From a virus: DNA of 64,000 bases. Under the pieces are notes generated by a model. That model had not been told where the DNA came from. It saw only the letters and a program-made list of their open reading frames with translations, and made no database searches. The translations under genes were made by a program, and so were the position numbers. Location: positions 1 to 64,000 of IMG/VR virus record IMGVR_UViG_3300020439_000004, one strand, 5' to 3'. Positions 8,801 through 16,182 of this stretch are shown one piece after another. How positions within the stretch are numbered: the stretch's first letter is position 1; each line of letters starts with the position of its first letter.

Positions 8801-11287
8801 GGTAATGTCATGCCACATAAAGGTGCGGTAGATGGTAATTTACTAAAATCATATGAGTGGCTACTTTACGGACCAGAGGTTAGCGGTTCGACTCCTTCTT
8901 TCCCACAAAATGGAACAACAGCAGAGAATGCGAGAATCTACGGTGAAAACCCATTCGGAGAACCCGCTATCTTGTGGCATACTCCTAGTAATGATACTGG
9001 CGACAATGCTGATGGTGGTTGGAATACAGATACATTTCAAATAGATAGAGGAAAATCATATAGAACTTCTGTTTGGGTTAAGAAGATTACAACTACAACA
9101 AATGATGGTAATTTATATTTAGGAACAAATTTTGTAAACAACCTAAATGGCACTTACAATAGCAATCCATATTTTATTGGTGGAGCCACAATGGCTACTG
9201 CTGGCATGGAGACTGGTCAGTGGTATTTGATGGTTGGCTATATATATGATAGTGGTCATTCAGGAACAGCTAATCATCCAGATGGAGGTATCTACGACAG
9301 GAATGGTCGAAAAATATATGGTGCTACTTCTTTTAAGTTTACTGATAGTGGAAGTCCTAGTGATGGATTAAACAGTCAATGGAATTTATCAAAACAAAGA
9401 GTTTATAACTATTATGATCAAAATACAGGTTCTAAAACTTATTGGTGGGGACCAAGATTTGAACCATTAGAAGAAAGCACACCGACTTTAAAAGAGTTAT
9501 TAAATACTCCTTCTTCTGATACGGGGGCATTTTTTATGGGTGCTGTCGGAGTAGGAACAACTGATCCATCAGAAAAGCTTCATGTTTACGGAGGAGATGT
9601 AAGAATTTCTGACGGCACTCCTGTTTTAACTCTTCATGATACTAGCTCATCAGCACTTACTACTCTTACTCTTGATGGAGTTAATACTACTTTAAATAAC
9701 GCTGGCACAAACGGTAGCTTAATCTTTTCTACTGAAAGCGCTGAAGCTATGCGTATAGATGAGGATGGTAAAGTTGGTATAGGAGTAACTAACCCAGATG
9801 CAACTCTAGAAGTTAAAGGCGCAGGAAATACCAATGCTACTACATCTCTTCATGTTAGAGATAGTGATGACCAAAAGTTATTGATGGTTAGAAATGACGG
9901 TGTTGTAACTGTAGAGCATAATTATTTCTATGCTAGTGCAAGTGCTGGAGCTTATGTTCAAAACGGATTAAGAGTTAGAGGGTTTCTTGAGAATGACCAA
10001 GGAACTTTAGCAATAAATGGTGATGTTAATTTTGATTCTGATACTTTATATGTAGATAGCACAAATAATAGAGTAGGTATAGGAACAAATAATCCAAGCT
10101 CAACTCTTCAGGTAAGTAATTATACAGGAGCAGCAGGTGCAGCAGCGCAAAGTGTTTTTGGTGATGTATCATTTTTCTCAGATGATGGTGACGATGCTTT
10201 ATTTTTAGGTTTAAAAGATGCCACTTATCAAAATAGAGGTTGGGCATTTCAAGTCCATGCAAATGGTGTCAATTCTGATTTGGCAATTAAAGAACATGGT
10301 TCAAGTGCAGAGAGAGTTAGGATAACAACAGACGGTAATGTCGGCATTGGAACGACTGATCCACCGCAAAAACTTACTGTAAAAGGAGGAATAACACACA
10401 CAAATTCTTCAAATATTCAAATTGTCACTATGACTAACTCTAGTGAGCACGGCAGACTTATTGTAAACCAAGCGGCAGGAGTAACAAGAGTTCTACTTAA
10501 TTCGAATGGAGATAGTTATTTTAATGGTGGTGATGTTGGGATAGGGACAACTAATCCCGTTACTCAACTTGAAGTCCAAGAAGCTGCTGGCGCACCTATG
10601 TTGCAACTGCGCCCAAATGCAGCCTCTACAAACCTTAATCCTATTATATTATACAGGAGTCAGTTAGATGGTTCTGCGAACTATATGCTTTGCCAAGGGG
10701 TTTCAACTTTCTTTGGCACGTATGAAGGAGGTGTGCCAACTGATCCGTCAGACATGATCAAGCTGCAACCAAATTCAAGTGCTAATCCTCAATTACACAT
10801 AGGTGATGCAGGATCATCAGCAGCAGCATTAAATGTTGGAGACAATATAAAATTATTAAATAATGGAGCCAGCTACATTAATGGTGGCAATGTTGGTATT
10901 GGAACTCAAAGTCCAAGTTACACACTGGAAGTAATTGGAGATATTGTCGGTAGTTCTAAATCATTTTTAATTGATCATCCTACTCAATCAGACAAGAAGC
11001 TTATGCATGCTTGTATTGAGGGTCCAGAACATGGAGTTTACTTTAGAGGAAAATCACAAGATAGCGGCATACAGGCTCCAGAATATTGGTCTGGATTAGT
11101 GCATATTGATTCAATGACAGTTGATGTAACTCCAATAGGACCGAATCAAAGTATTTATGTTGATAGAATAGAAGACAATGGAGATGTTTATGTGGGGGCT
11201 AATACTGACGAACCGCTTAATTATTTTTATGTTATCTATGGTGAGAGAAAAGATATAGATAAGTTGGAGATAGTTAAAGATAAATAA
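5873..11287 (+). CDS. Giant tail fibre with 14 VGIGTxxP repeats
   Basis: A 1,804-residue fibre. I count about 14 repeats of the type VGIGTTNPxxxLxV (for example VGIGTTDPSEKLHV and VGVGTTDPSAKLHA), each followed by a beta-rich insert of variable length. The N-terminal part (NGNTVLTGAS, DTLQSVTDRG) matches the corresponding part of the first fibre, so the two are paralogues. The C-terminal ~110 residues (SKSFLIDHP, then KLMHACIEGPEHGVYFRG) form a tip domain I recognise as common in long fibres of aquatic phages. GGAGG lies 12 bases before the ATG, and the start also overlaps the previous stop. It is the last gene of the fibre operon. Confidence 0.85.
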   Translation: MPTVTGDNFYINKHTLQFRTGETGVASIVYDKTDESISIANAGTGQISIGDAGGDIYIGDGTTETDIIFEQNGAIRALTNKTLKLGQGDSDVKVEAQNFFVTGDAGFSGTVTINGNTVLTGASGAEGDTLQSVTDRGAITTNNLEIQGAGSKSLTVDSTDGHASLVIDRHSTSYDANLSFQTNGATKWRLWNNSNDTTLSIRDEVNASNVMTWETGGKVGIGTDNPSTRLQIDNGGAGTVDSAYSLAILGDGIDGIQIISSSSHQGRIVFGDNSSNAIGRINYDHSNDSMSFVTNGSEAMRINSSSNVGIGTTSPDFELDVDGDIGMNGKLYHNGDHNTYIGFEADDIKLRVGGTDIVNVDSSKNVGITTNSPTSRLHVYGGDNTGLFGSIRNDSKNRMNMKVAMGSTTRYIGTVEQYGNGDSSGFTIRIYDGAEKVFRIVRVVVVNSGGTNVPRATVEGGGEDTDIHINLEYKNRDGDATKTDFFLVPTSKSFTQYVEIEGYILRDTGWNTTSLTSVSLDDDLALNILDSVNGSRVGVGTTDPSAKLHAEGSMIVKGDVGWAGTDNQDGAIFLNTAGRALLGAFSTSYARPLIRTASNYIEHGSAGTSLINGFRFYAGSTTATVGTYDFYTSGSNSRLRIEKGGNVGIGTTNPDLKLHIHGGGIYATPVSYAANADEWLLRAGANNNAGWDYGGLKVRVNSAGNPRLAFMGFSSNEVFAIEGTNVGIGTTDPSEKLHVDEGYILADGASTNHGFELRRDSADTFQIRHLGGNFTINNLTDNRKDLSIDGNGNVGIGTDIPATILDLSKQDNLVELSIRRKGSDPSANTDIGGIQFKTDYTSTSHDVGRILVKTNSSPYRTDMKFSTRSTAGTEMIGMTLHGTSSSGPYLGVGTETPSSLLHVRGSDPVLKITDSSTTDNSATLWLQESDTYGVKLNYESNGGNGGIDYFTIDTLSATGGNNQAGNHDNAWGIDQRGNVMPHKGAVDGNLLKSYEWLLYGPEVSGSTPSFPQNGTTAENARIYGENPFGEPAILWHTPSNDTGDNADGGWNTDTFQIDRGKSYRTSVWVKKITTTTNDGNLYLGTNFVNNLNGTYNSNPYFIGGATMATAGMETGQWYLMVGYIYDSGHSGTANHPDGGIYDRNGRKIYGATSFKFTDSGSPSDGLNSQWNLSKQRVYNYYDQNTGSKTYWWGPRFEPLEESTPTLKELLNTPSSDTGAFFMGAVGVGTTDPSEKLHVYGGDVRISDGTPVLTLHDTSSSALTTLTLDGVNTTLNNAGTNGSLIFSTESAEAMRIDEDGKVGIGVTNPDATLEVKGAGNTNATTSLHVRDSDDQKLLMVRNDGVVTVEHNYFYASASAGAYVQNGLRVRGFLENDQGTLAINGDVNFDSDTLYVDSTNNRVGIGTNNPSSTLQVSNYTGAAGAAAQSVFGDVSFFSDDGDDALFLGLKDATYQNRGWAFQVHANGVNSDLAIKEHGSSAERVRITTDGNVGIGTTDPPQKLTVKGGITHTNSSNIQIVTMTNSSEHGRLIVNQAAGVTRVLLNSNGDSYFNGGDVGIGTTNPVTQLEVQEAAGAPMLQLRPNAASTNLNPIILYRSQLDGSANYMLCQGVSTFFGTYEGGVPTDPSDMIKLQPNSSANPQLHIGDAGSSAAALNVGDNIKLLNNGASYINGGNVGIGTQSPSYTLEVIGDIVGSSKSFLIDHPTQSDKKLMHACIEGPEHGVYFRGKSQDSGIQAPEYWSGLVHIDSMTVDVTPIGPNQSIYVDRIEDNGDVYVGANTDEPLNYFYVIYGERKDIDKLEIVKDK

Positions 11288-11322
11288 GTTGATTTAATAT
11301 TTAACTTTTAATATTGTTGGTT

Positions 11323-11328
11323 TATAAT
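11323..11328 (+). promoter_or_regulatory. -10 box of a leaderless promoter for the glycosyltransferase
   Basis: A perfect TATAAT hexamer ends exactly six bases before the ATG at 11335, which places the expected +1 on the start codon. No good -35 box is seen 17 bases upstream (TTTAAC at best). Confidence 0.5.
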
Positions 11329-11334
11329 ACCAAT

Positions 11335-12018
11335 ATGTTAAAATGTATTTTCTTAACTCCGATAGCAAATGGGATTACAGGCAACTTAGTGCCTAATTAT
11401 CTACGATTACAATCTTGGTGTGATAAAAATAATTCTGCTATATTAACTTGTCATAGATTATTTCTAAACTTTGCCCGCAATTACCTTGCAACAGGAGGAA
11501 AAGGATTTGTTGATACCAGACCACCAGATGCAGAATGGTTGTTTTGGATTGATTCTGATGTAAATTTTACAATAGAGCAGGTAGAACAAATACTATCAAT
11601 AGGCGATGAGCATAAGTTCGTTACAGGTTGGTATAGATCAAATTATTCAGATCAAGCTATGGTTGGCAACTGGGATGAAGATTTTTTCAGAAAGCATCAT
11701 CATATGCCCTTTACTTCAGTAGAATGGCTTGATAAAATGGGTAAAGAAGAGCCAAATAAGTTAGTTGAGGTAGATTGGTGTGGATTTGGTTTTACTAAGA
11801 TACATAGATCAATTTTTGAAGAGATGGAATATCCATACTTTCCACTCAATCATGCAAATATAGATGGGTGTGATGACAGAAAAGGCGGTAAATTTGATTT
11901 GAAAGATTTATCCTTTGAGGATGTTAGTTTTTGCCAAAATTGCTATAAAAAGACTGGAATTAAGCCTTTAGTAGTACCATCAGTGAGGTTGCCACATTAT
12001 AAATCCTTTTTTGTTTAA
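11335..12018 (+). CDS. GT-A-like glycosyltransferase
   Basis: About 227 residues. The N-terminus (MLKCIFLTPIANG) and an acidic WIDSDV motif at ~70-75 fit a GT-A nucleotide-sugar transferase with a metal-binding DxD-like site. The later VDWCGFGFTKIHRSIFE segment matches the conserved C-terminal acceptor region of phage glycosyltransferases of this type. I chose the ATG at 11335 rather than an upstream in-frame start because TATAAT lies six bases before it and the longer reading would run through the promoter. Next to the fibre genes, it may glycosylate virion proteins or alter host surface sugars. The substrate is unknown. Confidence 0.7.
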   Translation: MLKCIFLTPIANGITGNLVPNYLRLQSWCDKNNSAILTCHRLFLNFARNYLATGGKGFVDTRPPDAEWLFWIDSDVNFTIEQVEQILSIGDEHKFVTGWYRSNYSDQAMVGNWDEDFFRKHHHMPFTSVEWLDKMGKEEPNKLVEVDWCGFGFTKIHRSIFEEMEYPYFPLNHANIDGCDDRKGGKFDLKDLSFEDVSFCQNCYKKTGIKPLVVPSVRLPHYKSFFV

Positions 12019-12057
12019 ATGTGTGTAAGATTTATTAGAAATAATAATAATTTTAAC

Positions 12058-12063
12058 TATAAT
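12058..12063 (+). promoter_or_regulatory. -10 box ahead of proline-rich protein
   Basis: TATAAT ends five bases before the ATG at 12069, the same spacing as the leaderless genes on the minus strand. The preceding TTTTAAC is also found before 34134. No clear -35 box. Confidence 0.45.
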
Positions 12064-12068
12064 TAATT

Positions 12069-12548
12069 ATGCCAGAAGATAATTTAGGAGATCCAATTCC
12101 AAGAGATGAGCCATTTGTGGTTCCTGCAACTCCAGAACAAACATTTGATTCTGTTTGGTTGCGTAGTATTAATATTTATGCACCAAATACAGCAGAGGCA
12201 GCACCAACAGAAGGGAGCATCAATATTGAAATGCTTCCTTATGATGGAGCAACTGAAGAAGTTTTAGTAACTGCTGATAATGAAGGTGCTGAATATATAA
12301 ATGTACCTTCTAGAGTTAACGGAAGAAAGCCTTTTTGGCAGATGATTCAAGAAGTTCCAGAGGCAGCCGCTGCCATGGATGCTATCATTGCTGCTGTACC
12401 TGCTATTAGAACTTGGGCAAATACACCGCCCCCAGAGCCAGAGCCAGAGCCACCTGAGCCATCACCACCAGAGCCTGATCCAGAGCCAACTCCAGATCCA
12501 GAACCAACTCCTGATCCAGAGCCAGATCCAGTTGACGAGGGGGCATAA
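12069..12548 (+). CDS. Protein with proline/glutamate-rich (PEPDP) repeat tail
   Basis: A 159-residue acidic protein. Residues 1-~117 look like a small soluble domain. The C-terminal ~40 residues are a low-complexity Pro-Glu-Asp tail built of repeated PEPEP, PDPEPTPDPEP units, encoded by CCAGAGCC-like direct repeats. Such tails are extended, negatively charged linkers. No enzymatic motif is seen. It follows the glycosyltransferase and is closed by the hairpin terminator at 12582-12620. A virion-surface or anchoring role is possible but not shown. Confidence 0.7.
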   Translation: MPEDNLGDPIPRDEPFVVPATPEQTFDSVWLRSINIYAPNTAEAAPTEGSINIEMLPYDGATEEVLVTADNEGAEYINVPSRVNGRKPFWQMIQEVPEAAAAMDAIIAAVPAIRTWANTPPPEPEPEPPEPSPPEPDPEPTPDPEPTPDPEPDPVDEGA

Positions 12549-12581
12549 GTCAAAGGTTAACGTTTATTTTTGCAAATAAGG

Positions 12582-12620
12582 TGTTAGGATATGTCTTTCT
12601 TGATGTATCCTAACATTTTT
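12582..12620 (+). terminator. Intrinsic terminator between convergent genes
   Basis: A 10-bp perfect inverted repeat TGTTAGGATA / TATCCTAACA with a 14-base loop is followed by TTTTT on the plus strand. It ends the transcript of 12069-12548, and the stop codon of the opposing gene (12584) lies inside its left arm. Confidence 0.75.
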
Positions 12621-12916
12621 ATTTGTCCGATTAAACTCATAACGTTAACACAATTTATACTTTCTGCGACTACAGTTAAGGGGTAGTTATGTTCGGTGTC
12701 TAAACGTACACCTTCTTCTCTTTTATCTGGGCTAAGTATTTCTGACACATAGTCATAGAAACCTTTTTTCTTTAGAATCTTATAATAATAGTCTATTTTA
12801 GATTCAGGAGCCTCAATTAGCACATCCATCTCTAAATAAGACTTGGCAGTCATGCTAAGAAATCTGAAATATAGACCTTCGTTTAGAGTTAAATCAGATA
12901 CAACAATCAAGTTCAC
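12584..12916 (-). CDS. Hypothetical protein (about 110 aa)
   Basis: A well-formed soluble protein with alternating beta/alpha character (MNLIVVSDLTL, DVLIEAPESKIDYYYKIL, GFYDYVSEILSP). I do not recognise the family. The longest reading starts at a GTG that is fused to a TATAGT hexamer; if that hexamer is a -10 box, the true start would be the TTG at residue 3 or the ATG at residue 22. The stop lies inside the shared terminator hairpin. Confidence 0.6.
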   Translation of the reverse strand: MNLIVVSDLTLNEGLYFRFLSMTAKSYLEMDVLIEAPESKIDYYYKILKKKGFYDYVSEILSPDKREEGVRLDTEHNYPLTVVAESINCVNVMSLIGQIKMLGYIKKDIS

Positions 12917-13022
12917 TATAATTTTTACACAAATATAGCTTAAAAATCGCCTTGATTGAATTTAAATTAATTAAAATTAAGAATAGATCTAGTAATAAAT
13001 TACTTCCAAGAATGAGAGCTAA

Positions 13023-13120
13023 AGAGCCAAATATAGTAGGATTCATAAAAGTCCCAAGTTTGAGCGAAAAAAAGCCAAATATAGAAAGTCCCAAGTTTGA
13101 AGAGAAAAAAGCCAAATAAA
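13023..13120. repeat. Two-and-a-half copy direct repeat in intergenic DNA
   Basis: GCCAAATATAG and AGTCCCAAGTTTGA alternate: GCCAAATATAG at ~13027 and ~13073 (a third, GCCAAATAAAG, at ~13110), AGTCCCAAGTTTGA at ~13051 and ~13088. The repeated block, plus the absence of a start signal, argues against the 73-residue minus-strand ORF that spans it. Nothing else is seen between 12917 and 13156. Confidence 0.6.
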
Positions 13121-13156
13121 GAACTTTAAATTAAATAAAAAAACAAAATAAAAAAA

Positions 13157-13516
13157 TTAATCTGGCAAAACAAATTCTTCTTTTGTGGAATATTTCTTTT
13201 CTTTTCGTTCTTTTATCAACATTGCTTTTGCTAAAATCGCATAGTTTACAATGTCATCACAAGCATCTGTAACAGTCTCATCTGAAACAGAAAGTTCTTT
13301 GTCGTTAGTAAAAGAATTAATTCTTTGTATTTTGTCAATGACACGAATCAAAAGACCTTTTACTGGATGCATACCAATAATTTTGGCTGAGTTAAAATTA
13401 GCAAAAATATCTTGTGCGGTTTTACCACCAGTATAATCGCTGTTTTTCTTTACCATGACTTCCCTGCAACTATTGCAAGTATCTTCGTGAATGTTTAATA
13501 ATTCATTTAAATCCAT
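13157..13516 (-). CDS. DUF1599 / nucleotide-modification-associated domain protein
   Basis: 119 residues. C14xxC17 near the N-terminus is followed by the KKNSDYTGG motif (23-31) and FANF, the signature I associate with the DUF1599/Nmad1 family found beside phage nucleotide-metabolism genes. The function of the family is not firmly established; a role in handling modified nucleotides has been proposed. The helical C-terminal half fits the MazG-like all-alpha architecture. The start lies three bases from the stop of the upstream membrane protein gene, in one operon. Confidence 0.65.
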   Translation of the reverse strand: MDLNELLNIHEDTCNSCREVMVKKNSDYTGGKTAQDIFANFNSAKIIGMHPVKGLLIRVIDKIQRINSFTNDKELSVSDETVTDACDDIVNYAILAKAMLIKERKEKKYSTKEEFVLPD

Positions 13517-13519
13517 TTT

Positions 13520-13765
13520 TTATTCCTCAGATTGTTCTCGTTTTTTTTGCTCCATTCTATAAATGTGTCTAGTCCACATATCGGCTCGTTCCATAGTTAC
13601 TCTATCAGACCATTGTTTATAAGTACCCATGTATATATAAAAAGGGTATTCTATTACTTTTGTAACAAAGCTTACTATACCTGCAAGAATTCCTAATGGA
13701 ATGCCGATAAGAATAGCTAATAAAAAGATAAATGATTTTCCAAAAAATAATTCTAATCTATTCAT
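13520..13765 (-). CDS. Small membrane protein with one long or two short TM segments
   Basis: 81 residues beginning MNRLELFFGK. Residues ~10-45 form a hydrophobic stretch rich in Ile, Leu and Gly, followed by a charged, Arg/Glu-rich cytoplasmic tail. The ATG at 13765 is preferred to an upstream TTG because it overlaps the stop of the preceding gene (ATGAATAG), an arrangement used for translational coupling. No family recognised. Confidence 0.65.
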   Translation of the reverse strand: MNRLELFFGKSFIFLLAILIGIPLGILAGIVSFVTKVIEYPFYIYMGTYKQWSDRVTMERADMWTRHIYRMEQKKREQSEE

Positions 13766-13895
13766 CTTCTTCTTCAAGTCTTTCTAATTCGTTTATTGCT
13801 TGTTCTATTTCTTCGTCTGTCGGATAACGCATTCTATGTTTTTCACTTTCTGGAATAACTCCCATCCAACAGATACTTTTTTCTTCATCTTTCAT
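13758..13895 (-). CDS. Small acidic protein (45 aa), first gene of minus-strand operon
   Basis: Translates to 45 residues: MKDEEKSICWMGVIPES, then a Glu-rich helical end finishing RLEEEDE. It follows a good promoter (TTGACA and TATAAT), has no Shine-Dalgarno, and its stop overlaps the next start. The function is unknown; the strong acidity could suit a nucleic-acid mimic or protein-binding inhibitor, which is a guess. Confidence 0.6.
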   Translation of the reverse strand: MKDEEKSICWMGVIPESEKHRMRYPTDEEIEQAINELERLEEEDE

Positions 13896-13904
13896 AATAC
13901 ATAT

Positions 13905-13932
13905 ATTATAAATAGTAAACTGGTATTGTCAA
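13905..13932 (-). promoter_or_regulatory. Sigma70-type promoter (TTGACA / TATAAT)
   Basis: On the minus strand TTGACA (13927-13932), a 16-base spacer and TATAAT (13905-13910). The ATG is nine bases further on, so the leader is at most a few bases. It is divergent from the promoter at 13958. Confidence 0.75.
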
Positions 13933-13957
13933 AGGAATTTTTATTCAAAAAAAATAC

Positions 13958-13985
13958 TTGACCATATAAAAAGCTGTAGTAAATT
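13958..13985 (+). promoter_or_regulatory. Leaderless promoter of the RuvB-like gene
   Basis: TTGACC (13958-13963), 16 bases, TAAATT (13980-13985), then six bases to the ATG at 13992. The expected transcription start is the A of the start codon. Confidence 0.7.
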
Positions 13986-13991
13986 AGCCTC

Positions 13992-14930
13992 ATGCAAAAA
14001 GTAAACGAAGTCTTCAAAGACGCAATTGGACAGGATTCTGTCAAAAAGACATTGAGTGTCTATATAGATGCTTATAAGAAAACAAATCGTATGCCCTTCT
14101 TGAATTTCACTACTCAAAAGGGTGGCGGTAAAACATTCTTCGCTCGTAAGTTTAGAGAAGCTCTACAGCGAACAGATGGTAGTAGACCTCCAATGCTTGA
14201 GGTCAATGGTAAAACAATAAAAAACGCAAATAGTTTCTTCGAACAAGTTTATCCAGTTTGGATACAGAACAAAGCACATTTGTTTATTGATGAAGGACAT
14301 AATTTGCCTAATGAATTACAGCAGATTTTTCTTTCTGTTTTTAATGTGGATAAGAATCCTATTAGAACAGTTGAGCATGATACTATTCCATACACTTTTG
14401 ATTTTAGAGAAATATCATTCTGCATGGCAACTACAGATCAGCAGAAGTTAGCTGAACCATTGAGAGATCGTCTTCGTGATATTGCTTTTGAAGAATATTC
14501 AAATGAAGATCTATATAGTATATTTTATGATAACATGGAGAATAAAGCAGATATAAAGCAGAGCGTACAGGAAGATATTGTTTCTACTTTTAGAGGTAAC
14601 CCCAGAGATGCGGTTGTTAAAGCAGAAGATTTAAAAACATTCGTTTCTGCTAGATCTTTAAAGGAGATAACAAAATATGTATGGCAGGATTTCTGTAAGA
14701 CTATGGGAATACTTAAATACGGCTTAACTGCTTCTGAGATGTCAATCATAAAAACTCTTGGAGAAAGAGGGGCTATGTCATTGACTGGATTGTCTTCAAT
14801 CACTGGATTCCAAAAAGGAGCTATCCAGAAAGATTATGAAGCAATATTAATCAAGAAGAATCTAATGAAAATAGACTCTAAAAGAGAATTAACTAAAAAA
14901 GGATTGGATCTTGCAAGAGCTATTGCTTAA
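13992..14930 (+). CDS. RuvB-like AAA+ ATPase (branch migration helicase-like)
   Basis: 312 residues. Walker A TQKGGGKT (41-48), Walker B HLFIDEGH (96-103), sensor 1 ATTD (146-149), and an arginine-rich LRDRLRDIAF (157-166) occupy the order found in RuvB. Residues ~240-312 form a winged-helix end (SIIKTLGERGAMSLTGLSS, then KKNLMKIDS and ELTKKGLDLA) like the DNA-binding domain of RuvB. The protein is slightly shorter than bacterial RuvB and the Walker A is unusual (KGGGKT). A clamp-loader-like ATPase is the main alternative. It probably acts on recombination or replication intermediates. No RuvA or RuvC partner is recognised in the window. Confidence 0.8.
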   Translation: MQKVNEVFKDAIGQDSVKKTLSVYIDAYKKTNRMPFLNFTTQKGGGKTFFARKFREALQRTDGSRPPMLEVNGKTIKNANSFFEQVYPVWIQNKAHLFIDEGHNLPNELQQIFLSVFNVDKNPIRTVEHDTIPYTFDFREISFCMATTDQQKLAEPLRDRLRDIAFEEYSNEDLYSIFYDNMENKADIKQSVQEDIVSTFRGNPRDAVVKAEDLKTFVSARSLKEITKYVWQDFCKTMGILKYGLTASEMSIIKTLGERGAMSLTGLSSITGFQKGAIQKDYEAILIKKNLMKIDSKRELTKKGLDLARAIA

Positions 14931-14938
14931 AATTATAT

Positions 14939-15250
14939 ATGCGAAATAACTATAAGCCCAAAGAAATCATAGTCGCAGGAACAAAGTTTGATATTGTATA
15001 TAAAACAATGAAAGATTTTGGCGAATTAGATTTCGACGAAAGAAAGATTTACGTATCTAATAAAATAAAAGGAGAAGTTCTTTTAGATACAATAATTCAT
15101 GAAGCTGTTCATGTCATGCTTTCTTTCTCAGGGCTTGGTTATATCCTCGAAGATGTACAAACAGAATTAGAGGAAGCATTAGTTCGGGCATTTGATAACA
15201 TAGCAATTCCAATTATAAAAGAACAAATTAAATCTTACTATGAGGTTTAA
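14939..15250 (+). CDS. Small zincin-type metallopeptidase-like protein
   Basis: 103 residues with the zinc-binding HEAVH motif at 54-58 and a downstream Glu-rich helix (ELEEALVRAFD, 76-86) that could supply the third ligand. Preceding strands (GELDFDERKIYVS) match the edge-strand arrangement of minimal zincins common in phages. It lies eight bases after the RuvB-like gene and is probably co-transcribed with it. Whether it is an active protease or only a metal-binding domain cannot be told. Confidence 0.7.
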   Translation: MRNNYKPKEIIVAGTKFDIVYKTMKDFGELDFDERKIYVSNKIKGEVLLDTIIHEAVHVMLSFSGLGYILEDVQTELEEALVRAFDNIAIPIIKEQIKSYYEV

Positions 15251-15270
15251 TTTTTATTTAAAAAAAATAG

Positions 15271-15298
15271 TTGACATTAAAAGCGAACCAAGTATATT
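15271..15298 (+). promoter_or_regulatory. Sigma70-type promoter (TTGACA / TATATT)
   Basis: TTGACA (15271-15276), 16 bases, TATATT (15293-15298), then nine bases to the ATG at 15308. The leader would be about three bases. Confidence 0.7.
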
Positions 15299-15307
15299 AG
15301 AAGCACT

Positions 15308-15508
15308 ATGAGAATTACAGTCGAATATGATCACGTTATTCACAATGCTACTCAAACATCTTTTTCTTTTAAAGAGATGGCTATGAAGCACCACGACTGG
15401 CTTTGTGATCAGGGTATTTTATACGAAGGCTATGATGAGTTACCTTTTACAGAGGAGCAGTTCAATGCTGTTATTGAGTATCTGGACAGGAAAAGCCATC
15501 AAATCTAA
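15308..15508 (+). CDS. Hypothetical small protein (66 aa)
   Basis: A soluble 66-residue protein (MRITVEYDHVIHNATQ then helical) directly behind a near-leaderless promoter. No signal peptide, membrane segment or known motif. First gene of a run of small overlapping genes. Confidence 0.6.
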   Translation: MRITVEYDHVIHNATQTSFSFKEMAMKHHDWLCDQGILYEGYDELPFTEEQFNAVIEYLDRKSHQI

Positions 15509-15534
15509 TAAACATAAAACTAAAAAACAAAACA

Positions 15535-15747
15535 ATGGGTAGAGGTAGACCAAAAGGAGCAAAGTCATTTGTAAACATTGACATGGAAACACTGAATAAT
15601 TATTTTGGTGCTAGACAGTTTGTTCCAGTAAGTAGGGTTTGGCTTGAAAAGCTAAACATCGTAATTGACGAGAGTCAACCAAACGTAGTAAAAACTTCGG
15701 CTAAACCGACAGAAGGTGAAGTCATATCAATGAACTTAACACAATGA
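15535..15747 (+). CDS. Small protein with AT-hook-like RGRPKG N-terminus (70 aa)
   Basis: The N-terminus MGRGRPKGAKSF contains an AT-hook-like RGRPKG core, which binds the minor groove of AT-rich DNA in other proteins. The rest (NIDMETLNNYF, VPVSRVWLEKL) looks like a helix-turn-helix-sized domain. Similar small phage proteins are common and usually unannotated. The stop overlaps the next start (ATGA). A DNA-binding regulator is plausible in this AT-rich genome. Confidence 0.65.
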   Translation: MGRGRPKGAKSFVNIDMETLNNYFGARQFVPVSRVWLEKLNIVIDESQPNVVKTSAKPTEGEVISMNLTQ

Positions 15748-15992
15748 GAACTTTACTTGATGCAATTAAATTAGCAGAAAGCGAAGAGATTGATGGTCTA
15801 TGGGCTATCTTAAAGTACAAAGATATTGGTATTATGAGGAAGCTGAAATCTATGTCAGCTTTATTAGATATAGATGATAATAAAGTTATTGATGAAGCTC
15901 CTAAAGACGAAGATAATAGAATAATAGATTTTAAAACTAGAAATCAAATACATAAAATATTATTAGAAACTAGCAAACAAGCTTATGAGTGA
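15744..15992 (+). CDS. Hypothetical protein (82 aa)
   Basis: An 82-residue helical, charged protein coupled by an ATGA overlap to the gene before and by an 8-base overlap to the gene after. No recognised domain. Confidence 0.6.
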   Translation: MRTLLDAIKLAESEEIDGLWAILKYKDIGIMRKLKSMSALLDIDDNKVIDEAPKDEDNRIIDFKTRNQIHKILLETSKQAYE

Positions 15993-16182
15993 AAAAATTA
16001 ATTTTACCTTATTAGGAGGTTGGATTTTAAAAGCAGAAGTTGACGAAGAGAATGAAGTAATTCATGTTACTCTTGGCAATGAAAAGGGGCAAATAGCAAA
16101 AAAAGATTTGTCTAATTACACAGGTGGACACCTTGATGAAGATACAACATCTTACGTTCTGATTAATGAAGGAAGTAATTAA
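15985..16182 (+). CDS. Hypothetical protein (65 aa)
   Basis: A 65-residue, beta-rich acidic protein (INFTLLGGWILKAEVDEENE). It overlaps both neighbours, which points to coupled translation. No family recognised. Confidence 0.55.
   Translation: MSEKINFTLLGGWILKAEVDEENEVIHVTLGNEKGQIAKKDLSNYTGGHLDEDTTSYVLINEGSN

Noticed and set aside
8885-8905. GGTTCGACTCC, like a tRNA T-arm
   Set aside because: It lies inside the fibre gene and no cloverleaf can be built around it.
5873-11287. Regular repeats considered as a CRISPR array
   Set aside because: They are in-frame protein repeats with irregular spacing and no palindromic repeat/unique spacer pattern.
12894-13115. Minus-strand ORF of 73 aa
   Set aside because: It is built from the direct repeats, overlaps the start region of the neighbouring gene and has no promoter or coupling.
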